Assembly: GCA_013289015.1 (NCBI GenBank)
Contig: JABDAV010000009.1
Location: 1 to 57,270 of the forward strand
Reading direction: 5' to 3'
Source: Bacteroidota bacterium
GTDB lineage: Bacteria > Bacteroidota > Bacteroidia > Chitinophagales > Chitinophagaceae
DNA length: 57,270 nucleotides
Of the stretch, positions 18,449 through 28,006 are shown in pieces. Both the position numbers and the translations under genes were made by a program. The notes under the pieces are model-generated. The model was not told the origin of the DNA. It saw nothing but the letters and a program-made list of their open reading frames with translations, and did not search any database. Position 1 is the stretch's first letter, and each line of letters starts with the position of its first letter.

Positions 18449-18480
18449 AAAAGCCGTCTCATAAATTGAAACGGCTTTTT
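18449..18480 (+). terminator. Terminator after the BI-1/YccA gene
   Basis: Inverted repeat AAAAGCCGT/ACGGCTTTT separated by 13 nt and ending in T residues, 23 bp past the stop codon. Confidence 0.75.
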
Positions 18481-18619
18481 GATTTTATGATAATCAATAG
18501 TCAATGATCTGTAACTAATAATAGCTTTGACCACAGCAGCGCGTTATCATCTTTAAATACATCAATGGCATCATCGTTATGTTGTGATGCCTTACTTTCG
18601 TCACTTTAAATTTTTTTAC

Positions 18620-20794
18620 ATGAAGCCAAGAGGATTATGTTTATTAATTTTTGCCTGTATTGTTTCTATTGTGAATGCGCAGCCACCACATGGTTTACAT
18701 TGGTCAGTTGATGGTAACAGTTATTATGAAAACGGGGCAGATGGAATAACTAAAGTTCAACTGCCTGCTTTTACCAAAACAGTTGTTGTTACAACACAGC
18801 AGTTAACGCCGGCAGGATCAGCACAACCGTTAGGAGTGCGCAACTTTTTTTTCTCTGATGATGGAAAGAAAGTTCTTATATATACTAACAGTAAAAAAGT
18901 TTGGCGTTATGATACACGCGGCGATTATTGGGTTTTAAATACTGCCGGTAATAGTTTAAAACAAATAGGCAAAACGCTTCCATCTTCTTCATTAATGTAT
19001 GCAAAATTTTCTCCTGATGGCAATAGCGTTGCATATGTAAGCCAGCATAATTTATATGTAGAAGATCTTGCTTCAAACAATATAAAACAACTAACCACAG
19101 ACGGAACAGATCGTATGATTAACGGAACTTTTGATTGGGTGTATGAAGAAGAATTTGATTGCCGCGATGGATTTCGCTGGAGCCCGGACGGGAAAAGTAT
19201 TGCTTACTGGAAAATAGATGCAACAAAAATTCCTAACTTTTTAATGATGGATAATACTGATTCTATCTATTCTTTTGTGAAGCCTGTTGAATATCCGGTT
19301 GCAGGAACTGATCCATCTCCTTGTTATGTGTACGTTGTAAATGTTGCAACCGGCAATTCAACAAAGATGAATATGCCCGGCGATCCGCAGCAGCACTATA
19401 TTCCACGCATGGAATGGGCTGCGAATTCTTCACAACTCATCATCGAACAATTCAATCGAAAACAAAATGAAATAAAGATCATGTATTGCGATGCTTTAAA
19501 TGGCGCAACAAATGAGATCTATACAGAGAATGATAAAGCATGGGTTGATAATAAAAATGCGTGGTCAGGTAATCCTTTTGCAACAGGTTGGGAGTGGGTG
19601 AAGAATGGAAGCGCATTTTTATGGGTGAGTGAGAAAGATGGATGGCGGCATATTTATCTTGAAAGCCGCGATGCCAAAAAAGAAACTTTACTTACGAATG
19701 GCAATTATGATATTATTAATTTGAAAGGTTATGATGATAAAAGCGGCTATGTATATTTTATGGCTTCGCCTGAGAATGCTACGCAGAAATATTTGTATCG
19801 TGTAAAGATGGATGGCAAAAGCAAAGCAGAACGTTTATCGCCTGCAAATGAAAGTGGCACACATGATTATGATCTTTCACCAAATGGTTTGTATGCCTCG
19901 CATGATTTTTCAAACATCAATACATCGCCTGTTGAAGATTGGGTAAGCCTTCCTGATCATAAAGTAATAAAACAGGACGAAAAAGGAAATAATAATTTCA
20001 CTTTGCCACATGCGGATATGTTCACCATAACTACTGATGATGGTATAACGATGGATGGCTGGATGGTGAAGCCTGCCAATTTTGATTCAACAAAAAAATA
20101 CCCTGTTGTATTTTATGTTTATACAGAGCCTGCAGCGCAAACTGTAGTAGATGAATATGGAGCCGCATATAACTTTTTATATAATGGAGATATGTCGGCA
20201 GACGGATATATTTATATGAGTATTGATGGCCGCGGCACACCTGCACCCAAAGGCGCTGCCTGGCGTAAAGCAATTTATAGAAATATCGGGCGCATAAATA
20301 TTCGCGACCAGGCAATGGCTGCAAAGAAAATTTTGCAATGGCCGTTCGTTGATACCAGTCGCATTGCTGTTTGGGGCTGGAGTGGCGGCGGCTCTGCAAC
20401 ATTGAATTGTATTTTGCAATATCCCGAAATTTATGAAACAGGTATTTCTATTGCGGCAGTTGATAACATTCAAACCTATGATGATATTTACCAGGAACGC
20501 TACATGGGTTTGCCGCAGGAAAACAAAGAAGATTATATAGCGGGTTCGGCTATTACTTATGCAAAAAATTTGCAGGGACATTTATTGATCATTCATGGAA
20601 CAGGCGATGACAATGTGCATTATGCCAACGCAGAAATGATGTTGAATGAATTGATAAAGTATAATAAGATATTTCAGTTTATGCCCTATCCAAACAGAAC
20701 ACATAGTTTAAGTGAAGGTGAAGGAACGTTCACGCATTTAAAACATTTGTACACAACATACCTGCAACAATATTGCCCGCCGGGAGCGAAGTAA
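18620..20794 (+). CDS. S9B prolyl peptidase, dipeptidyl peptidase IV-like
   Basis: Exported serine peptidase expected to release X-Pro dipeptides in the periplasm. From the ATG at 18620 there is a signal peptide (MKPRGLCLLIFACIVSIVNA), then a DPP-IV propeller with the substrate N-terminus-binding Glu motif VYEEEF (Glu176-Glu178), and an alpha/beta hydrolase domain with catalytic Ser588 in GWSGGG, Asp663 in HGTGDD and His695 in NRTHS. The nucleophile elbow is GWSGGG instead of GWSYGG of mammalian DPP-IV; similar variants occur in Bacteroidota. An upstream ATG at 18587 would bury the signal peptide and is less likely. The gene is convergent with the operon at 20854-27892. Confidence 0.92.
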   Translation: MKPRGLCLLIFACIVSIVNAQPPHGLHWSVDGNSYYENGADGITKVQLPAFTKTVVVTTQQLTPAGSAQPLGVRNFFFSDDGKKVLIYTNSKKVWRYDTRGDYWVLNTAGNSLKQIGKTLPSSSLMYAKFSPDGNSVAYVSQHNLYVEDLASNNIKQLTTDGTDRMINGTFDWVYEEEFDCRDGFRWSPDGKSIAYWKIDATKIPNFLMMDNTDSIYSFVKPVEYPVAGTDPSPCYVYVVNVATGNSTKMNMPGDPQQHYIPRMEWAANSSQLIIEQFNRKQNEIKIMYCDALNGATNEIYTENDKAWVDNKNAWSGNPFATGWEWVKNGSAFLWVSEKDGWRHIYLESRDAKKETLLTNGNYDIINLKGYDDKSGYVYFMASPENATQKYLYRVKMDGKSKAERLSPANESGTHDYDLSPNGLYASHDFSNINTSPVEDWVSLPDHKVIKQDEKGNNNFTLPHADMFTITTDDGITMDGWMVKPANFDSTKKYPVVFYVYTEPAAQTVVDEYGAAYNFLYNGDMSADGYIYMSIDGRGTPAPKGAAWRKAIYRNIGRINIRDQAMAAKKILQWPFVDTSRIAVWGWSGGGSATLNCILQYPEIYETGISIAAVDNIQTYDDIYQERYMGLPQENKEDYIAGSAITYAKNLQGHLLIIHGTGDDNVHYANAEMMLNELIKYNKIFQFMPYPNRTHSLSEGEGTFTHLKHLYTTYLQQYCPPGAK

Positions 20795-20820
20795 TTTGTT
20801 TGTTGAAAGAATTTGAAAAG

Positions 20821-20856
20821 TCCGCAGTGATAAAACATTTATTGCGGATTTTTTTA
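20821..20856. terminator. Bidirectional terminator between convergent genes
   Basis: TCCGCA (20821-20826) pairs with TGCGGA (20843-20848), with an inner ATAAA/TTTAT pairing, flanked by a T tract on the plus strand and A-rich sequence on the other side. It sits between the S9 peptidase gene and the oppositely oriented MG2-like gene, and slightly overlaps the stop of the latter. Confidence 0.65.
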
Positions 20857-23232
20857 TTTGGTTACATCAAATGTAATAATGCTGCTGCCTGCCAAACCAT
20901 CAGCAGTTATGCCTTGTATAACGCATGCAAATTTTCCGGTGATATCTGAGGTGTAAAAGTTGAAACTTGTTTTACCATCTGCACCGGTTTTTATTTTAGG
21001 CGACCAATACAAAACATTTCTTACATCAGGCAAATGATTTTTTATTTGTTCATCAGTAGCATATACCGGCGAATAAAATTCTCTTTCACGTTGTAACCCT
21101 TCAAACTTAACCGCCACTTCATCTGCATTCAATGGAAAATCCGCAAGATCGCCATGATAAGTTGTGTAACTAACAATACCGTCAGCAACAATATTTCCAA
21201 AATAATATTGTCGCGCAATAATATCCAGCTTTTTTATTTTCAAAGGATCAAACTGCATGATGCGGTTTACATCTGATACAGGCATTCCATCTATTAATAC
21301 AAGCGGATCATTATTGCTGAATGTTTTTGTAAGAGCATCAAATGCTTTATAAGAAAATTTATCTCCTTCTTTTTTTACGTGCACTTCAATAACATATTCA
21401 CGCATCACCTCTTCCATCGTTGTAAATCTTGTATAATCATCAAGATAATAACGCTTGTCGGGTGTGCCATAAAACAAAGAAGTATCTTCTGCATCGTATG
21501 AATAGGCGTGCTGTTTCTCATCGATCAAATAAGAATTATCTGCCTGCGCATTAATGCTTCTGAATAAAACCTGGTCTTTCCATTGAGCAGGAAATATGAA
21601 CGGTGAAAAGAATGGATGAGAAAATTTATTCGAAAAAGAGGATGCAACAGTTGTTTTGTAATTACTGTCTGCTTTAATAATAATATTATCTGTGCCGTAG
21701 AATTTTCTTACGTTGAATAACAGGTTGCCAGATGCATCAGTTTTTGCGTCGGCCAATTGAAATTTTTCACCGGGAACTGTAAGTGTTACATCAATGTTTT
21801 GTGCGGCATTGCCCGATGCATCCGTGGTTTTTCCATCAATAACAAGGCCCTCATGTTCTGGTATAAATTCAAAATATGGTTTTTTATTTTGAAGTATGTC
21901 TTCCCATTTAAATCTTCGCCAGCCTTGTGTGAGCATTAAATTATCTGCTGCTTCATCCGCTTCTTTAGTGTTTGTTTGAAAATAATAAGAAGGAGATGTA
22001 ATGGTTCCTTTCAGTTCAGAACGCAACAACAAATAAGAAAGAATATCATTGTAATTGGTTGATTGCAGTGAATCGATCATAAACACGGAAGCAGACATAT
22101 TTGCAATGGCAGGCAAGCTTGAGTTTTCTGTCGCATTGATTGAAATATTTACAGGCTTTCTTTCTGTGTATTCAGCTTTATCTGCCTGCGGTTGAATAGA
22201 AAGTTTTGCAACAGGTTTTTTAAAATACAATCTTTCACAAACCGGTTGCCTTGCTGAATTAAATACAGTAATGGTACTGATGCCATCAGCCAGTTTATTT
22301 TCATCAATTATAAAAGTAGCGCTGCTATTTGTTATAACGCTTTGCTGAAAATCTTTCAATATATTTTGCGAATGCACCAATAAGTAAACACTATTATCAT
22401 TTGTTTTTGTTGATACAGAAACATTGATATGCATTTCATCTTTATGCTCAACATGCATAACAAAACCTTGTTTGTATGCCGCAGGCAATTGCTTGGTGAT
22501 TGTTGTATCGGCCAATTTAATAATGGCATTATATGTTTCGCCCGGCTTTGGCGTTAACGTAAAACTGCCCATTCCAAATTTTAAAGATTGAAAACCTGCA
22601 ACATTGTTATTACCATTTGTGATCGTGCCGTTGCAATCAACAGGATTGCCATTTTCATCTACAACTTTAAAAGCAATTTTCGATTCAATGCCTTCTACCA
22701 AATTTCCGCCTTCAGGAAAAAAAGATACTTCATATGATCCCGCTTTTGTTTCTGTTTTTGCAACACCGGTTTTTAAAGTATTGATAATAGTTATAGGTGT
22801 TTGAAAAAAATAATCTGCATCAAAATTTTCCATCCATTTTGTATAAGCACGCAGCATATAATTGCCTGAAGAAATATAAGATGGAATAATGAATGAACCG
22901 TTGCCGCCTCCTTCATCCAAAGAAATTTTAGCCTGTAATACAGCTTTGTTTTCTGCGCTTATAATTTCGACATAAGCAACTTTACTTATTTCGGAAAGCT
23001 TGTGAAAATTCTCATCAATACAATACAGTTTAAACCAGATGCTTTCACCGGCTACATAAAATGTTTTGTCTGTGTGAACGAATACTTTTTCATTATAATT
23101 ATTGACTTGATATGAAGTGAACTGCTGTTGCAAATCGTTAGGTGAAGTTTGCGCAACTGTAATTGCTGCCATAACAGAATATGCTAAAGCGAGAATTAAT
23201 TTTTTATGTGGCTGTTTCAAACTTTTATTCAT
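20854..23232 (-). CDS. Large exported MG2-domain protein
   Basis: A 792-residue exported protein of a Bacteroidota family with no established function. It has a signal peptide (1-28) and an alpha-2-macroglobulin MG2-like Ig domain at about 45-155 (KVFVHTDKTFYVAGESIWFKL). Several beta-rich repeats follow, among them a carboxypeptidase-regulatory-like stretch (VIDGKTTDASGNAAQNIDVTL). Near the end is a segment resembling a TonB-receptor plug (VLIDGMPVSDVNRI...GNIVADGIVSYTTY, about 670-720). No thioester motif (CxEQ) of true macroglobulins is seen. It is the last gene of a four-gene operon, 12 bp after the DUF4249 lipoprotein gene, so it probably works at the outer membrane with the TonB receptor. 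Confidence 0.8.
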   Translation of the reverse strand: MNKSLKQPHKKLILALAYSVMAAITVAQTSPNDLQQQFTSYQVNNYNEKVFVHTDKTFYVAGESIWFKLYCIDENFHKLSEISKVAYVEIISAENKAVLQAKISLDEGGGNGSFIIPSYISSGNYMLRAYTKWMENFDADYFFQTPITIINTLKTGVAKTETKAGSYEVSFFPEGGNLVEGIESKIAFKVVDENGNPVDCNGTITNGNNNVAGFQSLKFGMGSFTLTPKPGETYNAIIKLADTTITKQLPAAYKQGFVMHVEHKDEMHINVSVSTKTNDNSVYLLVHSQNILKDFQQSVITNSSATFIIDENKLADGISTITVFNSARQPVCERLYFKKPVAKLSIQPQADKAEYTERKPVNISINATENSSLPAIANMSASVFMIDSLQSTNYNDILSYLLLRSELKGTITSPSYYFQTNTKEADEAADNLMLTQGWRRFKWEDILQNKKPYFEFIPEHEGLVIDGKTTDASGNAAQNIDVTLTVPGEKFQLADAKTDASGNLLFNVRKFYGTDNIIIKADSNYKTTVASSFSNKFSHPFFSPFIFPAQWKDQVLFRSINAQADNSYLIDEKQHAYSYDAEDTSLFYGTPDKRYYLDDYTRFTTMEEVMREYVIEVHVKKEGDKFSYKAFDALTKTFSNNDPLVLIDGMPVSDVNRIMQFDPLKIKKLDIIARQYYFGNIVADGIVSYTTYHGDLADFPLNADEVAVKFEGLQREREFYSPVYATDEQIKNHLPDVRNVLYWSPKIKTGADGKTSFNFYTSDITGKFACVIQGITADGLAGSSIITFDVTK

Positions 23233-23244
23233 CTTTTATTATTA

Positions 23245-24381
23245 CTATCTCCAGAAAGATGGCCGTTGATTTGTTCCTCCATGCACTCTGCAATCCAAAC
23301 AAATTTTTTGTGCTATTACTATATCCGAACCTGAGAAGAAAAATGCTGTATAATCCGGATCACTATAATTGAAATAACTAAAATCGTTTGGATCTTGCGG
23401 TGTGGTTTTTTGATCGCAGGTATCAGCTCCTGTCGCCCAACCTGCTAATTCACTATGCTCAATAAATATTCTTTTTTCTGTTTCTGAAGATGCGTTTATA
23501 AAACCAATAACCGGCTCTGTTGGATCCGTTTCTGAATAAATATTGCCTACCAATTGCCCCGGCTGTAAATCAAAAAGGCCGCCGCGATCCTGTGAATTTT
23601 TCTGAACAATTCCCCAGTATTTATAAGCATCTGCCGTTATACCTCTTTGTCTTACCAATATGCTGTAGCGCACGAAGATCTTTTCATCATTCTGAGGTAT
23701 CGTTGCAATTTTAGCCTGGTTAATTACATCTTCAGAAAGATTAATAGAAGTGCCGGTTACTATATCAGAAGATAGATCGCTTTGCCAGCAGGAATCGATC
23801 TGGTCAGTTGTATCAGCAATATAAATATGATTGTCTTTTACCACGTAGAAACCCTGCAATGGACTTTTAAATTCCCATGTTTCTGTATAATCCCATTTAT
23901 AATAACGTGTGTTATTTGCAGGATCATGCGTGTATAAATAAATATTTACATCACCCGGTTGTTGCCAGGTTAAAGAATCAATTGGTGGTGTATTGGCGCA
24001 TGCAACAGGATCCGAATGATATTGATGGCCATTTGACGTTTTAATTTTTAACTGGTAAGTTTTTGTATTATCAAGATGTAAAGCAGCACTTTGATAATTG
24101 CCATTTCCTGTTTCAAATAAAGGGTATGTTGTGCCATCGTTCGAAGCAATTTGTATCGAAGCGCCTAATTCAGGATCAGTTGCTGTGGTAGAATCTGAAA
24201 TGCTTCTTGTCCTGGAAAGTATAATAGTTGTAACCTGGTTTGCTCCGCTGTTAATAAATCCATCTACAACAAGATAATTATTTTTTGCCTGCAGCGCGGG
24301 TGGATTATATGGCTTCACACACTGCACTAAAACAGTTATGATAATTATTATTGAAAAATATTTTATTCTATAATGATTCAT
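23245..24381 (-). CDS. DUF4249 lipoprotein
   Basis: A 378-residue lipoprotein: hydrophobic signal with Cys21 (LVQC), then beta-rich DUF4249 pattern (NNYLVVDGFINSG, YQLKIKTSNGHQYHSD, SDPVACANTPPIDS) and a Cys-containing C-terminus (QKICLDCR). DUF4249 proteins are known to be encoded beside TonB-dependent receptors in Bacteroidota and are assumed to be surface or periplasmic partners; no reaction is known. Here it sits 4 bp behind the receptor gene and 12 bp before the MG2-like gene. Confidence 0.86.
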   Translation of the reverse strand: MNHYRIKYFSIIIIITVLVQCVKPYNPPALQAKNNYLVVDGFINSGANQVTTIILSRTRSISDSTTATDPELGASIQIASNDGTTYPLFETGNGNYQSAALHLDNTKTYQLKIKTSNGHQYHSDPVACANTPPIDSLTWQQPGDVNIYLYTHDPANNTRYYKWDYTETWEFKSPLQGFYVVKDNHIYIADTTDQIDSCWQSDLSSDIVTGTSINLSEDVINQAKIATIPQNDEKIFVRYSILVRQRGITADAYKYWGIVQKNSQDRGGLFDLQPGQLVGNIYSETDPTEPVIGFINASSETEKRIFIEHSELAGWATGADTCDQKTTPQDPNDFSYFNYSDPDYTAFFFSGSDIVIAQKICLDCRVHGGTNQRPSFWR

Positions 24382-24385
24382 GCTT

Positions 24386-27139
24386 TTAAAATCTTATGCT
24401 ATACGTAATAAAAGGAATCAGCGTACCGAATATGCTTAACTGGTAACCTTTTGCCACGCCGTTTTGTTGTATGAAATAAACTGAATATACGTTTTGCCTG
24501 CCGGTTAGATTATACACGCCAAAGGACCATGAATTATGAAACTTCTGGTGTATTTTATGATTGCCATCAATATTCATTGAAATGTCTGTTCTGAAATAAT
24601 CAGGAATTCTGTACGCATTTCTATCAGAATAATACAAACCCGTTGTTCCGCCTGAATTAAATACGGCAAGTGGCAGAGTTATCGGCCTGCCGGTGCTGTA
24701 CACCACATTCAAAGAGATATTATAACGATGCGAGAACTGGTAATTTGATATAAAGTTCACGCTGTTGGGTTTATCAAAACTTGCCGGATAATATGCGCCA
24801 TGATTCACTATTTCACCCTGTGAAAGATCATTGGATTTTAATAAGCTTCTTGAATAAGTATAGCTTAACCACCCATTTAATTTCCCTGCATTCTTCTTTA
24901 ACAGGAATTCTATTCCATATGCTTCACCCTTTGTTGCAATCACATCTGTTTCTATGTGCGGATTCAAAACAAGATCAGCGCCGCTTCTGTAATCGAGATA
25001 ATTTTTTGTTCTTTTATAATATGCCTCAACAGAAGTTTCAATAGTATTTGAATGAAAGTTTTGATAATAACCAAGAGAAATCTGGTAACCGCTTTGTGGT
25101 TTGATGTTCGGATCGCTCAGTTTCCATATATCGGTGGGAGAGATCGTTGTTGTGTTGCTTAATAAATGTATGTATTGCTGCATGGTATTAAAGCTCGCTT
25201 TAAACGATGCATTGTTTGAAATGCTATAACGTGTGCTCAGCCTTATTTCCGGCGCTGCATAGGTTTTGATCACCTGGCCTTTTGCATAATCAGTAGTTGC
25301 AGTTATAGTGGTTGAGTCTTTTGGAATACCTTCAACATAACTGTTAACAGAATGAGGCCCGAGATAATTATAAACAGAATACCGCACACCCGCATCTATA
25401 GAAAAATTTGAATTCACCGTGTATTCATCTCCTGCATAAGCTGCACTTTCCAGTGCCTGCTCAGTTTGCATTATGTTTGTTGCCACCAATGATTTACTTC
25501 CTTCAGGTGTTAATGAACCCGGATGCAATTGGTAATAAATGCTGCTTACTCCAAAATCTATTCGGTTCTTACTGTTGAGTGCATAAGTAAAATCTGTACG
25601 GAAATTATATTGATTGATATTAAACCCAAGCTTAAATGCACTCACTTCATTTTTTTCAGAACTTATAGCATAATCATAATGATCAACACCGCCGGTGATA
25701 ACCATGAATAATTTATTATTGAAAATGTGTTTCCATTTAAGGTTTGCATTTTTATTGCTGTAGGTGTATAATGTATCTCTGTTTAACCTAAACCTGTCGT
25801 TGCTTAAATAACCGGTTATATACAATGAATTTTTTGCGTTGATAGTATGGCTGATGCGCAATGTAACATCATTAAAATTTGCAGTGCTGTTATTATAAGC
25901 GCTGTTTGGAATTTGATTCAGTATCCAATCAGAATAAGTACTTCTTACACTTGCGATGATGGATGTTTTATCTTTTTTCAAAGGCCCTTCGATATAAAAC
26001 TTGCTTGTAAGTGGACCAATCCCTGCAGCACCTGTCCATTTTTTTGTATTCCCATCTTTTACATCTACATCAAGCACAGAAGATAATCTTCCGCCATATT
26101 TTTCAGGAATGGAACTTTTATATAATTCAATGCCTTTAACCACATCGGGATTAAACGAAGAGAAAAATCCAAACAAGTGAGATGAATTATAAACAGTCGC
26201 ATCACTAAACAATATTAAATTTTGGTCAACCGAACCACCGCGCACATTAAAGCCATTGCTGGCTTCGCCCACTGAAGTAACACCCGGCAACGCGAGCACT
26301 ACTTTTGAAATATCTGCTTCACCAAAAACAACAGGTATCTGTTTTATAGTTTTAATGCTTACAATGTTTGCACCCATTTGCAGCCCTCTTGTATTTGAAT
26401 TCTTTTCTGTTCGTACAGTAACTGTTTTAAGATTGGCAATATATTCTTCCAGGTCTATATTTAATTTTCCATCACCACCAAGCACCACTTGCCTCTTTGT
26501 TTCTTTCATACCTGTAGAAAGAATTTTTATAGTATGATAGCCTTTGGGCAAAGTGATAGAAAAATATCCGTACTGATCGGTATTCACGCCAATGCGTGGC
26601 GTATCAATATAAACCGATGCACCAATTATCGGTTCGCCGGATTTCTGATCACGCACATAGCCGGCAATGGTTGCATTGCCTGTGCCTGATCCTTTGCCGA
26701 TATACAATACTTTATTTTCTATAGACACGCGTAGTTCCTGTTTTGCTTCTTCTGCATTATCCTGTTCATTTTCTGTAAGTGTTGTATCAACGTTTTGTAT
26801 AGGCGAAAAATAATTTGAAGGAAAATTAGTTTGCACAACCAATTTATTGGTTATGAAAATGCGGTTAAGTGAGTCAATGGCAAAATGAAATGAACTGCCT
26901 TTTAAAACTGTGTCTAATAATTGTTGTATTGTAAAATTGCCGGCAACTATATTGACTTTTATTGAATCCGTTTCTGATTGATCAAAATAAAAATGATAAG
27001 GATAATTGGATTCGATAGTATCAGCGAACTTTAAAAAACTCAGTTCTCTGAAATCCCCGTTTATCAATTGTGTTTTTTGTGCGAACGCAGTTGATAAAAG
27101 CAGCAAAAAGAAACACGTTATAATAATATTTTTAAGCAT
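24386..27139 (-). CDS. TonB-dependent receptor with STN and carboxypeptidase-like N-terminal domains
   Basis: Outer-membrane active transporter of 917 residues. The order is signal peptide (1-20), STN secretin/TonB short domain (about 30-90), carboxypeptidase-regulatory-like domain (about 155-245, AGYVRDQKSGEPIIGASVYID), plug (about 255-365 with FNVRGGSVDQNLILFSD), then a 22-strand-type barrel to the end. STN domains are usually the link to a FecR-type anti-sigma factor, yet no FecI/FecR pair is adjacent. The start codon directly follows the stop of the upstream gene (TAG-ATG), and the DUF4249 gene follows after 4 bp. The substrate is unknown; it is not a SusC-type glycan receptor because no SusD partner is present. 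Confidence 0.9.
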   Translation of the reverse strand: MLKNIIITCFFLLLLSTAFAQKTQLINGDFRELSFLKFADTIESNYPYHFYFDQSETDSIKVNIVAGNFTIQQLLDTVLKGSSFHFAIDSLNRIFITNKLVVQTNFPSNYFSPIQNVDTTLTENEQDNAEEAKQELRVSIENKVLYIGKGSGTGNATIAGYVRDQKSGEPIIGASVYIDTPRIGVNTDQYGYFSITLPKGYHTIKILSTGMKETKRQVVLGGDGKLNIDLEEYIANLKTVTVRTEKNSNTRGLQMGANIVSIKTIKQIPVVFGEADISKVVLALPGVTSVGEASNGFNVRGGSVDQNLILFSDATVYNSSHLFGFFSSFNPDVVKGIELYKSSIPEKYGGRLSSVLDVDVKDGNTKKWTGAAGIGPLTSKFYIEGPLKKDKTSIIASVRSTYSDWILNQIPNSAYNNSTANFNDVTLRISHTINAKNSLYITGYLSNDRFRLNRDTLYTYSNKNANLKWKHIFNNKLFMVITGGVDHYDYAISSEKNEVSAFKLGFNINQYNFRTDFTYALNSKNRIDFGVSSIYYQLHPGSLTPEGSKSLVATNIMQTEQALESAAYAGDEYTVNSNFSIDAGVRYSVYNYLGPHSVNSYVEGIPKDSTTITATTDYAKGQVIKTYAAPEIRLSTRYSISNNASFKASFNTMQQYIHLLSNTTTISPTDIWKLSDPNIKPQSGYQISLGYYQNFHSNTIETSVEAYYKRTKNYLDYRSGADLVLNPHIETDVIATKGEAYGIEFLLKKNAGKLNGWLSYTYSRSLLKSNDLSQGEIVNHGAYYPASFDKPNSVNFISNYQFSHRYNISLNVVYSTGRPITLPLAVFNSGGTTGLYYSDRNAYRIPDYFRTDISMNIDGNHKIHQKFHNSWSFGVYNLTGRQNVYSVYFIQQNGVAKGYQLSIFGTLIPFITYSIRF

Positions 27140-27892
27140 CTAATTCTTTAATTGATCATAATATACGGTCGTTCTTACAACAGCATTTTCAAAATCTTTT
27201 TTGAAGCTGATGCCATTTGCTTTTATAAATTTTTTTAGATCTGTTTTCTTTTCTTCAAAAGCATTCAATACTGATTTTTCCTTGTCAACTTCATATAGTT
27301 TACCATTAACATAGATGTAATACCAATTAAACTCCATATAATGACTGTCATTTTCATCAAGCTTTGAAGACAAGATCAATTGTTTTTCTTTTCTTGCCAA
27401 CACAGTTGATTTATTGTTGTACAATACCTGGTAAAAATCTGTTGTTTGAGGCAAGGGTATACCATAATTATTGGCAGCGTTAATAAAGCGGCTGCTGTCA
27501 ATAACAAAATAATCAAGCTTTGATGTAAGCAGTTTTATCGGAAAATTGCGGGTGTAATCAGGAATTATTAGCTCGTTTGTGGTAAGATCAAAACGCATAG
27601 ATACATCGTTGTACAAATTGCCGTCATACAAAACAGAACCGTTTAAAATATCATCCGATTTGAAATAGGGGAAGCCTTTCACGTTATGGCCGCCATATAA
27701 ATATTCGCTGCCGTTATACAAACCAATATTGCCTTTAACTGTGCTGTTAAATAAAGCCACAACACTATCTTTTGTTTGTATATCGGTGATTGAATCCTTT
27801 GAAAACAATTGCGCGTCAGTTTTAAACAGGCAGAAAAAAAATAAAAAAGCAATAAAAGTTATGTATTTAGAGCAAGCGCCGTTAAATTTCAC
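27140..27892 (-). CDS. Exported protein of unknown function, first gene of the TonB-receptor operon
   Basis: A 250-residue protein with an N-terminal signal peptide (hydrophobic FIAFLFFFCLF, cleavage near TDAQ). I do not recognise a named family. The chain looks beta-rich with the features YLYGGHNVKGFPYF, ELIIPDYTRNFPIKLL and a Lys-rich helical C-terminus. The only usable start is GTG at 27892: no in-frame ATG exists, and a stop codon lies four codons upstream. Its stop codon touches the ATG of the TonB-dependent receptor, so it is translationally coupled and probably a functional partner of the receptor. Confidence 0.75.
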   Translation of the reverse strand: MKFNGACSKYITFIAFLFFFCLFKTDAQLFSKDSITDIQTKDSVVALFNSTVKGNIGLYNGSEYLYGGHNVKGFPYFKSDDILNGSVLYDGNLYNDVSMRFDLTTNELIIPDYTRNFPIKLLTSKLDYFVIDSSRFINAANNYGIPLPQTTDFYQVLYNNKSTVLARKEKQLILSSKLDENDSHYMEFNWYYIYVNGKLYEVDKEKSVLNAFEEKKTDLKKFIKANGISFKKDFENAVVRTTVYYDQLKN

Positions 27893-28006
27893 AGATAGTG
27901 GTTATTAAGTATAACAAGCATAAAGAACCGTCAAAATAAATCAATTGCTCCAAGTAAAAAAATCATATTGATAAATGAATAAACTTTTATTGTGCAGTTT
28001 TGCAAT

